Notes under the pieces: model-generated
The model's input: the letters and a program-made list of their open reading frames with translations, nothing else
What the model was told of the DNA's origin: nothing
Databases searched by the model: none
In this document: piece after piece, positions 47,130-56,549 of the stretch
Layout: each line of letters begins with the position of its first letter
How positions within the stretch are numbered: position 1 is the stretch's first letter
Assembly: GCA_028688145.1 (NCBI GenBank)
Contig: JAQTYU010000007.1
Span: 62,001-126,000 of the forward strand
Direction: 5' to 3'
DNA length: 64,000 nt
From: Thiotrichaceae bacterium
Lineage (GTDB): Bacteria > Pseudomonadota > Gammaproteobacteria > Beggiatoales > Beggiatoaceae
Position numbers and translations under genes: made by a program

Positions 47130-48196
47130 TGAGTGCGCAATGTGAAATAACTCAACAACATTTAAACGGCAATGACCCGCTGGGATTGTTTGGGCGATAT
47201 TTAAGCCTGTGGGTTTTATTGTGCATTGGCGCGGGGATTGGCTTGGGAAATCTGTTCCCCAGTTTATTCGCCTTGCTCAGCCGTTTAGAAATCAGCCATG
47301 TGAATTTAGTGGTGGCGGTGCTGATTTGGATCATGATTTACCCGATGATGGTGAATGTCGATTTCAGTTCACTGAAACACATTGGCGAACGCCCCAAAGG
47401 TTTAATCATCACTTTAACCGTAAATTGGTTAGTGAAACCCTTCACGATGGCATTGTTGGGCTTTGTATTTTTTAAACTATTCTTCTCCGCATGGATTACG
47501 CCCGAAAATGCTAAACAATACACCGCAGGCTTGATTTTATTGGGTTCTGCGCCCTGCACCGCGATGGTGTTTGTGTGGAGTCAGCTCACTAAAGGCGATC
47601 CGACATACACATTGGTGCAAGTTGCCGTCAATGATTTAATTATGATTTTTGCCTACGCGCCGCTGGTGGCATTGTTGCTGGGCATTAGCGATATTCATGT
47701 GCCGTGGGAAACTTTATTGTTGTCGGTGTTGTTATATGTGGTGATTCCCTTAGTGTTGGGCTATCTAACCCGTAAAGTTTTGTTAAGCAAGGGCGAAACC
47801 CAACAATTAACCCATTTCACCGACACACTTAAACCGTGGACGATTATCGGCTTGTTGCTGACCGTGGTTTTATTATTTGGCTTCCAAGGCAAAACCATTT
47901 TGCAACAGCCTCTTGTGATTGTGTTAATCGCAATTCCGCTGATTATTCAAAGTATTGGCGTGGCAGCATTGGCATATTTCTGGGCAGTGCGTTGGAAAGT
48001 TGCCGCGAGTATTGCCGCGCCTGCTGCCTTAATTGGCTCGTCAAATTTCTTTGAATTGGCGGTGGCAGTGGCTATCAGTTTATTTGGATTGGAATCGGGC
48101 GCGGCATTGGCGACGGTGGTCGGGGTGCTGGTCGAAGTGCCTGTGATGTTATTAATTGTGCGGTGGATTAATCGTCAACCCGTGGTAGGAAACTAA
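47129..48196 (+). CDS. acr3: Arsenite efflux transporter Acr3
   Basis: 355 residues with ten hydrophobic segments. Family marks: [16 protein letters not shown] (first half), [20 protein letters not shown] with the essential Cys, and [18 protein letters not shown], then [20 protein letters not shown]. Pumps arsenite out across the inner membrane. Translationally coupled to the thioredoxin-like gene. Confidence 0.93.
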   Translation: MSAQCEITQQHLNGNDPLGLFGRYLSLWVLLCIGAGIGLGNLFPSLFALLSRLEISHVNLVVAVLIWIMIYPMMVNVDFSSLKHIGERPKGLIITLTVNWLVKPFTMALLGFVFFKLFFSAWITPENAKQYTAGLILLGSAPCTAMVFVWSQLTKGDPTYTLVQVAVNDLIMIFAYAPLVALLLGISDIHVPWETLLLSVLLYVVIPLVLGYLTRKVLLSKGETQQLTHFTDTLKPWTIIGLLLTVVLLFGFQGKTILQQPLVIVLIAIPLIIQSIGVAALAYFWAVRWKVAASIAAPAALIGSSNFFELAVAVAISLFGLESGAALATVVGVLVEVPVMLLIVRWINRQPVVGN

Positions 48197-48197
48197 A

Positions 48198-48617
48198 ATG
48201 ACGCAACGAGTATTAATTTTATGTACAGGCAATTCTGCGCGTTCACAAATGGCAGAAGCTTTATTGCGAGCCTTGGGCGGTTTTGAAGTCTTCAGTGCGG
48301 GCACTGCGCCAAAAGGTTTACATCCTTTGGCAGTGGCGGCAATGCAGATTTATCATTTAGATATTTCCAAGCAAACCAGCAAGCATTTAGACCAGTTTTT
48401 AGGGCAAGATTTTGATTTTGTCATCACCGTGTGCGACAACGCCAACGATAATTGTCCCGTATTTCTAGGCAAAACTAAACGACTGCACTGGAGTTTTCCT
48501 GACCCTGCGGCAGTTGAAGGTTCTGAAGAAGTGCGCTTAAATGCCTTTTTAGACGTGGCGGCGGCGTTGCAGAAAAAGCTTGAAAGTTGGGCGGCGAGTT
48601 TGGAAGTTAAAGTTTAG
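48198..48617 (+). CDS. arsC: Arsenate reductase, low-molecular-weight phosphatase type
   Basis: 139 residues. P-loop LCTGNSARSQMAEALLR (catalytic Cys about 10), FSAGTAPKGLHPLAV, and the redox cysteines in VCDNANDNCPVF (about 81-89), as in thioredoxin-coupled ArsC. Reduces arsenate to arsenite for export by Acr3. Last gene of the operon, followed by a hairpin. Confidence 0.93.
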   Translation: MTQRVLILCTGNSARSQMAEALLRALGGFEVFSAGTAPKGLHPLAVAAMQIYHLDISKQTSKHLDQFLGQDFDFVITVCDNANDNCPVFLGKTKRLHWSFPDPAAVEGSEEVRLNAFLDVAAALQKKLESWAASLEVKV

Positions 48618-48648
48618 AGCGGATAGATTTCAAGTAAGATCATAATTT

Positions 48649-48681
48649 AGGACTGGCAGTCATCGAAGGACTGCCAGTCCT
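48649..48681 (+). terminator. Hairpin terminator of the ars operon
   Basis: Arms aggactggcagt (48649-48660) and actgccagtcct (48670-48681) pair perfectly around a 9-base loop, followed by ttgaat. Resembles the hairpin after accD at 7667-7699. Confidence 0.7.
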
Positions 48682-48796
48682 TGAATCAGAGCAAGGCTCA
48701 CACACTTTTCTCCCCCATGATTTTTCAAACTCAGCGGTGTAAGATAGTGAGCGACACGATTTTCTGTCTTCACCACACACTGAATAAATAAAAATT

Positions 48797-51679
48797 ATGG
48801 AAGACATCACCACACTCCCCCCCAGTTTACAAATTGAAGTTCAGCGTTTTTGGCACACGTTTCTTGAAAACGCCACGCCCGAAGAACAACAAACGCTACA
48901 AAATTCACCCGAAATTTTCGCGAGCCTGCCCAAAGTTTGGGCGTGTAGCATTTTCGTCGCAAAAAACTGCGCCCAACGTCCTGCCCGACTTAGCGCATTG
49001 TGTGCCGATTTATTAAATCCGCATTGCGATTATGCCGCCAGCTTACAAAACCTATTAGCCGAGGTGAAAGACGAAGCCGAATTATCGCGAGTATTACGCA
49101 ATTATCGCTTGCATCACATGTTACGCATTGCGTGGCGCGACTTGGCAGGCTGGGCCAATTTAGAAGAAAGTCTCGCCAACTTATCCATGCTCGCCGATGT
49201 GCTGATTGACGGCGCACTGCACTGGCTTTACGCGAACTTGGCGCAACAATGGGGCACGCCTTGCGATGACAAAGGCAATCCACAGGCTTTAGTGGTGCTC
49301 GGCATGGGCAAATTGGGCGGGCAAGAACTCAATTTTTCCTCTGACATCGATTTAATTTTTGCCTATCCCGAAGCGGGCGAAACCCAAGGTAAATCGCGCT
49401 CACGCAGCAACCAAGAATTTTTCCTGCGTTTGGGGCAACAAATCATTAACAGCCTGAATTCCATCACTGCCGATGGTTTTGTGTATCGGGTTGATATGCG
49501 CTTGCGTCCGTTTGGCGACAGTGGACCTTTAGCTATCAGTTTTGACGCGATGGAAGAATACTATCAATTGCACGCCCGCGATTGGGAACGTTACGCCTTG
49601 GTCAAAGCGCGGATTGTCGCAGGAGACAAGGCGGCAGGGGAAAAATTACTGAATGATTTACGCCCCTTCATTTATCGGCGTTATTTAGATTTTAACGCCT
49701 TTGAAGCTTTACGCACCATGAAAGCCCTAATTGACCAAGAAACCCGCCGCAAAGGTTTGGCGAATAATATTAAATTAGGCGCGGGTGGGATTCGTGAAGT
49801 GGAATTCACTTGTCAAGCTTTTCAATTAATTCGCGGTGGGCGACAACCAGCGTTACAAGAACGCCATTTATTGAAAGTTTTGAAACTGCTGCAAAGCTAT
49901 GATTTATTGCCAGCCGACGCAGTGGAAAGTCTGGAAAAGGCTTATTGTTTCTTGCGGATGACGGAAAACCGTTTGCAAGCGATTGAAGACCGTCAAACCC
50001 AAACTTTGCCCGATGATGAATTAAATCGCACCCGTTTGGCGTTTAGTATGGATTTTGAAAGCTGGGAAACTTTTTTAGCGGCTTTGGAATTTCATCAAAA
50101 TGCGGTCATTGCACAATTTAAACAAGTGATTAGCCCGATTGATGAAACCCCTAGTCTGCAAAATGATGTGCCAAAAATTTGGGAAAGTTTGTGGTTAAAT
50201 CATTTGCATGAGCCTGAAATTGCGCTGCAAGTGTTACAAGAGGCAGAATTTAGCGATACTAATCTGGTATTAAGCCAATTACAAAAATTGGCACAATCAC
50301 ACAGCGTGCAAAAACTCACAGGACGCGGTCGGGAACGGATTGATAAAATCATTCCTTTGCTATTAGCCGCGATTTGTGAAGAATCCAGTGCAAAAGAACT
50401 ACTTTTAGAACGTGCGCTGAAATTTATTGAAGCCGTCGCACAGCGCAGCGTGTATTTAGCCTTATTGTTGGAACGCCCACAGGTATTGAAACAATTGGTG
50501 CATTTGTGCGGTGAAAGTGCGTGGATTGCGGAGCAACTTACCCGTTACCCCTTGTTATTAGATGAATTATTAGACCCACGGCGTTTATATGATCCGCTCA
50601 AACCCGAGCAATTAGACAATGCTTTGCAGGCGCAAATTGCCCATGTGCCCAATGATGATGTCGAACTGCAAATGGATTGTTTGCGCCAGTTCAAACGCGC
50701 TTATGTGCTGCATGTGGCGGCTTCGGAGGTGTCGGGCAATTTGATTGTCGAAGTCACCAGCGATTATTTGGCGGCGTTGGCGGATACTTTAATGCGACGC
50801 GCTTTGAGCATGGCGTGGGATTATTTAAGTCCACGTCACGGCATTCCGTATTGCCAAGACGGGGAAAATCGGCGCACGGCGGGCTTTTGCATTGTGGCGT
50901 ATGGCAAGGCGGGCGGGATTGAGTTGAGTTATAGCTCAGATTTAGACATTGTGTTTTTGCACAACAGTCGAGGCAATGAGCAGCAAACTGATGGCGAGAA
51001 AACTGTAGATAATCATGTGTTTTTTGCACGTTTGGCGCAACGCATTATTCATATTTTGACCGCAAATACTTCAGCGGGCAGTTTGTACGAAGTGGATCAG
51101 CGTTTGCGCCCCGGCGGCACTTCGGGTTTATTGGTCAGTAGTTTTGATGCCTTTTCCGATTACCAACAGCAAACCGCGTGGACTTGGGAACATCAGGCGT
51201 TGGTGCGGGCGCGGGTGGTGGCGGGCGATGAAGCCTGTATTCAAGAATTTGAAAGCATTCGGCGGGCGGTGTTAAGCCAAGTGCGTGACCCTGTCGAGTT
51301 GAAAAAAGAAGTGGTCACCATGCGCCACAAAATGCGGGATAATTTGGATAAAACCAATACTTTCCGTTTTGATTTGAAACAGGGCAAGGGTGGCATTACC
51401 GATATTGAGTTTATCGTGCAATATGGGGTGTTGCGCTGGGCGGCGACGTATCCTGATTTATTGGACACCACGGGCATGTTGCCCTTATTGCGCTTGTTTG
51501 CAAAACATCATTTGCTTGACCCTGTGGCGTGTGAACAATTGAGTGAAGCTTATCGCACGTATCGCACGGAAACGCATCGTTTGGCGTTGCAAAATCAGCC
51601 CGCGCTGGTGAATCCTGATATTTTTGTCGAACACCGCACGAATGTGAGTTTGTGGTGGGGGCAGATTATGGAAGGTTAA
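48797..51679 (+). CDS. glnE: Bifunctional glutamine synthetase adenylyltransferase/deadenylase
   Basis: 960 residues, normal length. Two nucleotidyltransferase domains: the N-terminal deadenylylating one with GMGKLGGQELNFSSDIDLIF (about 172-191) and RVDMRLRPFGDSG, and the C-terminal adenylylating one with YGKAGGIELSYSSDLDIVFL and VDQRLRPGGTSG. GlnD-like helical domains connect them. Controls glutamine synthetase activity in answer to PII. Standalone; the usual neighbour ilvE is absent. Confidence 0.96.
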   Translation: MEDITTLPPSLQIEVQRFWHTFLENATPEEQQTLQNSPEIFASLPKVWACSIFVAKNCAQRPARLSALCADLLNPHCDYAASLQNLLAEVKDEAELSRVLRNYRLHHMLRIAWRDLAGWANLEESLANLSMLADVLIDGALHWLYANLAQQWGTPCDDKGNPQALVVLGMGKLGGQELNFSSDIDLIFAYPEAGETQGKSRSRSNQEFFLRLGQQIINSLNSITADGFVYRVDMRLRPFGDSGPLAISFDAMEEYYQLHARDWERYALVKARIVAGDKAAGEKLLNDLRPFIYRRYLDFNAFEALRTMKALIDQETRRKGLANNIKLGAGGIREVEFTCQAFQLIRGGRQPALQERHLLKVLKLLQSYDLLPADAVESLEKAYCFLRMTENRLQAIEDRQTQTLPDDELNRTRLAFSMDFESWETFLAALEFHQNAVIAQFKQVISPIDETPSLQNDVPKIWESLWLNHLHEPEIALQVLQEAEFSDTNLVLSQLQKLAQSHSVQKLTGRGRERIDKIIPLLLAAICEESSAKELLLERALKFIEAVAQRSVYLALLLERPQVLKQLVHLCGESAWIAEQLTRYPLLLDELLDPRRLYDPLKPEQLDNALQAQIAHVPNDDVELQMDCLRQFKRAYVLHVAASEVSGNLIVEVTSDYLAALADTLMRRALSMAWDYLSPRHGIPYCQDGENRRTAGFCIVAYGKAGGIELSYSSDLDIVFLHNSRGNEQQTDGEKTVDNHVFFARLAQRIIHILTANTSAGSLYEVDQRLRPGGTSGLLVSSFDAFSDYQQQTAWTWEHQALVRARVVAGDEACIQEFESIRRAVLSQVRDPVELKKEVVTMRHKMRDNLDKTNTFRFDLKQGKGGITDIEFIVQYGVLRWAATYPDLLDTTGMLPLLRLFAKHHLLDPVACEQLSEAYRTYRTETHRLALQNQPALVNPDIFVEHRTNVSLWWGQIMEG

Positions 51680-51705
51680 ATTTACGGTGAAGGAGAAAAG
51701 CATTA

Positions 51706-51961
51706 TAGAACCGATTTGAAGTCTTGTGTAAGATGTAAAAGATGAGGGATAGAGAATCAAAGCGAGATAAAATGAGTCCTTATTCCAGTAGTCTGAACGA
51801 TGCAGAGTGGGCAGTCGAACGTTCCAATGCTTGGGTAGAGAGATGTAAGTCGTTAGTTAAGAACTTTGAGCGCAGTCTTGAGAACGCTAATACCAAACTG
51901 TGCTTTATCAGGCTTATCATTAAACAACTCGCTTCTCTTTAAAAATTCCAAATCGGTTCTA
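51706..51961. mobile_element. 256-bp MITE derived from a transposon by internal deletion
   Basis: Perfect 13-bp terminal inverted repeats tagaaccgatttg (51706-51718) and caaatcggttcta (51949-51961), flanked on both sides by TA (51704-51705 and 51962-51963), the target duplication typical of IS630/Tc1 and some IS5 elements. Inside is a frame joining the two ends of a transposase (51772-51942). It begins 26 bases after the glnE stop. Confidence 0.85.
51772..51942 (+). pseudogene. Transposase with its middle deleted
   Basis: 56 codons from the ATG at 51772 (a further ATG lies at 51742). YSSSLNDAEWAV is the start of IS4/IS5-type transposases (DAEW), and VERSNAWVERCKSLVKNFER to the stop is their C-terminal end. 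The catalytic core between the two is absent, and the join is in frame. Confidence 0.75.
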
Positions 51962-52039
51962 TACCGAACTCAGGTTAATTTAGCATAAACCGCCTTTACA
52001 ACAGGGCGCGGTACTATTCACCGCGCCCTGTTACCCTCA

Positions 52040-52780
52040 TTACAACTTCAAACGTTTAAAAATCGTCTCGGGCACACGAACAATAATCCCCATAATGATT
52101 TTCCAAAACCACGGCAAATAAACGATGTCTCTGCGTTTAATAATCGCCTGATTAATTCCTTCCGCAATTTGTTCAGGTTGCGCCCACAATGCACCTTTTT
52201 TCGCGATTTGTGCGGTCATTGGGGTGTCCACAAAACCCGGTTCAATCGTCAAAACCTGCACATTTGCCTTGTGCAAACGATTACGCAAGCCTTGCAAGAA
52301 TAAATTCACCGCACCCTTTGCCGTGCCGTAAACATAATTACTTTGTCGCCCACGGTCGCCCGCCACCGAAGAAATCACCGCAATGCAGCCATAACGTTGT
52401 TGTTCAAAGAAATTCGCCAAGGGCGTGAGCAAAGACACCACGCTCAGGAAATTGGTTTTCAAACAAGTTTCCGCTGTGCTGTAATCCTTTTCACAAGCTT
52501 TTTGGTCATCTAAAGTGCCGTGTGCAATCAGTACCAAATCTAAACCTTGTAAATTACTAACCGCTTGTTTAATCAAAGCTTCGTGCTGCGCAAAATCATT
52601 TAAATCTAACGCAATTTCACTGACTTGCGGTGCGCCGCGCACTTTCAAATCCGCAGCAATCTGGCTTAATTTGTCCGCATTGCGCCCGACTAAACACAGG
52701 CTATCCCCTTGGGCTGCAAACAATTTTGCAGTGGCTTGGGCAATCGCAGACGTTGCCCCAATAATTAAAACTTTACGCAT
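52040..52780 (-). CDS. SDR oxidoreductase, DprE2-like
   Basis: 246 residues. Rossmann start IIGATSAIAQATAKLFAAQG, active site Ser and Tyr-x3-Lys in SSVAGDRGRQSNYVYGTAK, and IEPGFVDTPMT. Resembles the NADH-dependent decaprenylphospho-2-keto-ribose reductase partner of DprE1. A short hydrophobic C-terminus (FWKIIMGIIVRVPETIF) could touch the membrane. Overlaps the DprE1-like gene by eight bases, so the two probably work as one epimerase for a polyprenylphosphate sugar. Confidence 0.83.
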   Translation of the reverse strand: MRKVLIIGATSAIAQATAKLFAAQGDSLCLVGRNADKLSQIAADLKVRGAPQVSEIALDLNDFAQHEALIKQAVSNLQGLDLVLIAHGTLDDQKACEKDYSTAETCLKTNFLSVVSLLTPLANFFEQQRYGCIAVISSVAGDRGRQSNYVYGTAKGAVNLFLQGLRNRLHKANVQVLTIEPGFVDTPMTAQIAKKGALWAQPEQIAEGINQAIIKRRDIVYLPWFWKIIMGIIVRVPETIFKRLKL

Positions 52781-54089
52781 AAATTTCTCTGGTTACTCGT
52801 CGCCAAAAACTGGAAGAAAACGCGGGGTCAATGTGCGCGGCAAATGCCTGCCATTGCGGATAATAGGCTTGGAAATTTTGCGGCGAAAGCCGTGCATCTT
52901 TGCAGGGATAAACCGCGCCGCCTGCATCGCGCACCCGCGCATCCAAACGATCCAACAATTCAAAAGTGCCCGCGCCTTTAATGGGAAAATCTAAAGCCAA
53001 AGTCACGCCCTTGCGAGGAAAAGACAGCATTCCGGGCGATTCAACGTCGCCAAAGGTTTTTAACACTGCCAAGAACGAACTTGAACCCATTGCCGCGATT
53101 TCTTGCAAAATTTCCCGAATCGCAACATGGTCTTGGTAAGGCACAACACATTGGTATTGTAAAAAGCCTTTTTTACCATAAAGTCGATTCCATTCTAAAA
53201 CCGCATCCAAAGGATAAAAGAAGGGTTCGTAATCGGTTAAGCCTTTAATAATTTTACGTTGTTGTTGATTATAATATAAAATATTAAAAGCCCGCACTGA
53301 TAATTTATTCAGGGCAAAACTCGGCAAATCCATCGGCATGGTTAAACGTTTGCTGGGGGCTTTCCAATGGCTAGGCACTTCATCTTTGGTAACATGATTG
53401 CCACGGAAAAAAATACCTCGTCCCAAATGTTTACCCTGAGAACTGCAATCCACCCATGACATGGTGTATTCGTATTCTTTATCAGACTGGCGGGAGAGTT
53501 CAAAAAACTCTTCTAAATCGCCAAAACGAATGGTTTCACTGCTCATCGCGCGGTGCAAAATCGGCTTCAGTCCAAATTCTGCCCATGTAATCAGACCTGT
53601 CAAACCTAAACCGCCGATGGTGGCTTTATACAATTCGATGTTTTCAGTGGGACTGCAAATCAGGCGTTCACCGTTGGAACGCACTAATTCAAAACGCCGC
53701 ACATGTTTGCCAAAAGTGCCCGCACGGTGGTGATTTTTGCCGTGCACATCGTTGCCAATTGCGCCGCCGACGGTGATAAAGCGCGTGCCGGGCGTGGTGG
53801 GTAAAAACCAGCCTCGGGGCACGGCAAAGCTTAAAATTTCGTCAAAGCTTACGCCTGCTTCACAGCATAAAATCCCTTGTTCGGGGTCAAAACTGATAAA
53901 ACGATTTAATTGGCGCGTCGCCAGTAAAGTGCCGTCGGCATTCAGGCACACGTCGCCATAACTGCGCCCCATGCCGTAAGGCAATAGACTGGTATTTTCA
54001 TGACTGGGTAAAGCGTCAGTGCGCCATCCCAGCGGATAAATTTGTTGGGAAACTTTGGGGAAACGTCCCCACGATTCGTAAGTTGCCAT
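52773..54089 (-). CDS. FAD-linked oxidoreductase, DprE1-like
   Basis: 438 residues from the ATG at 54089; the frame is open to an ATG at 54131, but similarity starts at ESWGRFP. VAO/PCMH-type FAD domain with LLPYGMGRSYGDVCLN, GVSFDEIL, TPGTRFITVGGAIGNDVHGKNHHRAGTF (read in two parts) and IGGLGLTGLI. DprE1 oxidises the 2'-hydroxyl of decaprenylphosphoribose; in Gram-negative bacteria the matching lipid sugar is not well defined. The Cys targeted in mycobacterial DprE1 cannot be placed by eye. Confidence 0.83.
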   Translation of the reverse strand: MATYESWGRFPKVSQQIYPLGWRTDALPSHENTSLLPYGMGRSYGDVCLNADGTLLATRQLNRFISFDPEQGILCCEAGVSFDEILSFAVPRGWFLPTTPGTRFITVGGAIGNDVHGKNHHRAGTFGKHVRRFELVRSNGERLICSPTENIELYKATIGGLGLTGLITWAEFGLKPILHRAMSSETIRFGDLEEFFELSRQSDKEYEYTMSWVDCSSQGKHLGRGIFFRGNHVTKDEVPSHWKAPSKRLTMPMDLPSFALNKLSVRAFNILYYNQQQRKIIKGLTDYEPFFYPLDAVLEWNRLYGKKGFLQYQCVVPYQDHVAIREILQEIAAMGSSSFLAVLKTFGDVESPGMLSFPRKGVTLALDFPIKGAGTFELLDRLDARVRDAGGAVYPCKDARLSPQNFQAYYPQWQAFAAHIDPAFSSSFWRRVTREIYA

Positions 54090-54200
54090 AAGTGATAACA
54101 ATACAATCTCAAGAGGAAGGTAATCAGCCATTGTAGGGCAATTTTTTGGGCGGGGCTATTATTTTACAGCTTATTTAAACCGCTTCTGAATTATCCTAAT

Positions 54201-54854
54201 TTATCGTGAACGTCGCCGCCGTGAGGTTTTACGGGGATGATTTAAATTGGAAAGTAAATCCAGCAGGGGCGGTAATTTTTCTTCTGCCACAGGCATGATG
54301 TTGATTTGAGAAGAAGCCGCTGTTTTCGGCGCGTTAGCAGGCTGAGGTGCGGGCACATTTGCAATAATAATTTGAGCAGGCGGGCGGACTTGGGCGGGTG
54401 GTAAATAGACCACAGCTTGAGTAGCCACTTTTTGAGGCTTAAGTGACGGCGCGGTTTTTAGCGGCTTCGTGGCATAATTCACAGGCGGCGTTTGCAATAG
54501 CCACGCAGGGCAGGCTTCGCGATATTGCGCTTGCTCGGCAAAACTGGCTTGTGGAAAATGCTTAATTTCGCGGGCGCAACGTTGTTCACGCGCAGTTTTC
54601 ACTTGCTGTACGTATGGTTGTAATCTTGCCTCGTGTTGATACAACGCAACATAATGGTTTAATGCGGTTAAATCTCCGAATTGAATTAAACGCGGCACAG
54701 TGTAGGCATAGTCAAGCTGTGCCGTTCTCGTGGGTTCAAGTTCGAGGCTGTTGGCGGTGGTTAAAGGCAGTTGATGCGTGCAGGCAGTCAAATAGAAACA
54801 GCCTAAAATCCCAAGGTGGCGCGTGTTCAAATCGGATACTCTGAAAATAACCAA
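54201..54854 (-). CDS. Putative lipoprotein with Pro/Ala-rich tail
   Basis: 217 residues if started at the TTG at 54854; a TTG at 54830 would give a better lipoprotein signal (ILGCFYLTAC). The lipobox LTAC ends at about residue 25. The middle has helical segments with two further cysteines (EQRCAREIKHF, EACPAWLL); the rest is Pro/Ala/Gln-rich and ends in KTSRRRRSR. Not recognised. Lies between moeA and the DprE1-like gene. Confidence 0.6.
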   Translation of the reverse strand: MVIFRVSDLNTRHLGILGCFYLTACTHQLPLTTANSLELEPTRTAQLDYAYTVPRLIQFGDLTALNHYVALYQHEARLQPYVQQVKTAREQRCAREIKHFPQASFAEQAQYREACPAWLLQTPPVNYATKPLKTAPSLKPQKVATQAVVYLPPAQVRPPAQIIIANVPAPQPANAPKTAASSQINIMPVAEEKLPPLLDLLSNLNHPRKTSRRRRSR

Positions 54855-54950
54855 GCTGGGATTTTACGTGATTTCTGGGGATTTTTCTCTGTGAATAAAA
54901 CCTCTGTCCCAAAACACCCGTTTGATACGCTAAACAGGCTAAATTTAAAT

Positions 54951-56210
54951 TCACACTAAACCGACAAACGCTTGCACTTCAACCCAATCCCCTTGCGCGA
55001 CATCGCCTTGTGGGCTAGGCAACACAATAAAACAATTCGCCTCACTCATCGAACGCAAAATACCAGACCCTTGTTCGCCAATGCGTTGCACTTGCCATTC
55101 ACCACTTTCCGCTTTTTCAAAACGAGCGCGAATAAATTCCGTGCGCCCCAGTTTTTTCTTAAAGGCAGATAAACTACGCGCTTTAAACAATAAATTTTCA
55201 TACGTGCCGCCCTGCATTTTACGCAAAGCAGGCTGCACAAATTGATAAAACGCCACCATGACTGCGACGGGATTGCCCGGTAAACCAAAAAAAGCCCGAC
55301 CTTGCACTGAACCAAATGCCAAGGGTCTGCCCGGTTTCATCGCAATTTTCCAGAAATGAATTTGCCCAAGTTCGCTGAGCACTTGTTTGGTGAAATCAGT
55401 TTCCCCAACTGACACTCCGCCAGAACTAATAATCACATCGGCTTGTGCGGCGGCGGTGTTTAAAACTTGTTGCAAGGCTTCGTGCTGGTCACGCACCACG
55501 CCCATATCCAAAATATCCACGGCAAGCCGTTGTAACATGCCGTATAAAGTATAACGATTGCTGTCATATACTTGTCCCGCGCCCAAAGTTTGACCGACAG
55601 AACATAATTCATCACCTGTGGAAAAAAACGCCACCCGCAAACGGCGTTTCACTTGCACTTCAGCAAACCCCAAAGATGCCAGCAAACCCAATTCCGCAGG
55701 GTTTAAATATTTGCCTGCTTCCAACACCACTTGCCCAATTGCCAAATCCTCCCCCGCTTGCCGCACATTTTGCCCTGCTTTTTCACCCGCCATGAATCGA
55801 ATTTGCGCACCTTGGACTTCGACATGTTCTTGAATAACCACTGTGTCCGTGCCTACGGGCATGACTGCGCCTGTCATGATGCGTACACATTGTCCGCGTC
55901 TGACTATATCTGTAAAACTTTTACCCGCCCACGCGCTGCCAATCACTTCCAACGTTTGCACACCTGTTGCGGGTAAATCCGCCGCCATAATTGCATAACC
56001 ATCCATTGCAGAATTCACATGGGCAGGCACATTGCGGGGTGAAATAATCGGCGCGGCTAAAACTCGCCCCAAAGCCTCATGCAAGGGAATATATTCACAG
56101 GTATCTATCACGGGTAATTGCATTTGAATGTGCTGTAAAGCCTCTTCAACACTTAAACTATCGGACTCGCTGGAGTCTGCACAACTGGCTTGGGTTTGAA
56201 TGGCATTCAT
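54951..56210 (-). CDS. moeA: Molybdopterin molybdenumtransferase
   Basis: Inserts molybdate into adenylated molybdopterin. 419 residues with SAMDGYAIMAADLP, IMTGAVMPVGTDTVV, DSNRYTLYGML, SSGGVSVGETDFTKQVL, KPGRPLAFG and FFGLPGNPVAVMVAFYQFV. Start ATG gives an N-terminus about 25 residues longer than E. coli MoeA. Not near moeB. Confidence 0.95.
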   Translation of the reverse strand: MNAIQTQASCADSSESDSLSVEEALQHIQMQLPVIDTCEYIPLHEALGRVLAAPIISPRNVPAHVNSAMDGYAIMAADLPATGVQTLEVIGSAWAGKSFTDIVRRGQCVRIMTGAVMPVGTDTVVIQEHVEVQGAQIRFMAGEKAGQNVRQAGEDLAIGQVVLEAGKYLNPAELGLLASLGFAEVQVKRRLRVAFFSTGDELCSVGQTLGAGQVYDSNRYTLYGMLQRLAVDILDMGVVRDQHEALQQVLNTAAAQADVIISSGGVSVGETDFTKQVLSELGQIHFWKIAMKPGRPLAFGSVQGRAFFGLPGNPVAVMVAFYQFVQPALRKMQGGTYENLLFKARSLSAFKKKLGRTEFIRARFEKAESGEWQVQRIGEQGSGILRSMSEANCFIVLPSPQGDVAQGDWVEVQAFVGLV

Positions 56211-56278
56211 GACGTTGTGGCTCTGGGTTAAAAAGCTTGAAGTATTTAGGGGTTACGCAGTTGAAATTGTAAGCAGTT

Positions 56279-56372
56279 CGTAGGGTGTATAAGGCGTAGC
56301 CGCCATACACCTTGCGCTTTGAGACTTTATGCGGTTAAAGGTGTATGGCGGCTACGCCTTATACACCCTACG
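56279..56372. repeat. Long perfect palindromic repeat
   Basis: Two perfect 35-base arms (56279-56313 and 56338-56372) around a 24-base centre with ttatgcggtt. One arm recurs at 245-277. Lies between moeA and the carbonic-anhydrase-like gene. Confidence 0.9.
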
Positions 56373-56446
56373 CTTAATATTAATAAATTGTTTTAAATTA
56401 ATATGTTATTAATTCAACTGCATAACTCCTAGTATTTTAAATTTTA

Positions 56447-56542
56447 CTGCGCCCCCAACCCCCTAAAGGGGGCTAAACATATAAAGATGATAGGTTTTGA
56501 GTCCCCTTCAGGAGATTTAGGGGCACAGTTTAGGGGGCGCAG
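56447..56542. repeat. C/G-rich palindromic repeat, family 1, with extra half arm
   Basis: ctgcgcccccaaccccctaa at the left, agtccccttcaggagattta and ggggcacag at the right, followed by a second taggggg-cgcag end. It abuts the end of the carbonic-anhydrase-like gene by 7 bases. Confidence 0.8.
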
Positions 56543-56549
56543 TAAAAAT

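Noticed and set aside
55445..55976. Plus-strand frames of 70-116 codons inside moeA
   Set aside because: Antisense shadows of moeA with compositionally odd, Pro/His-rich products.
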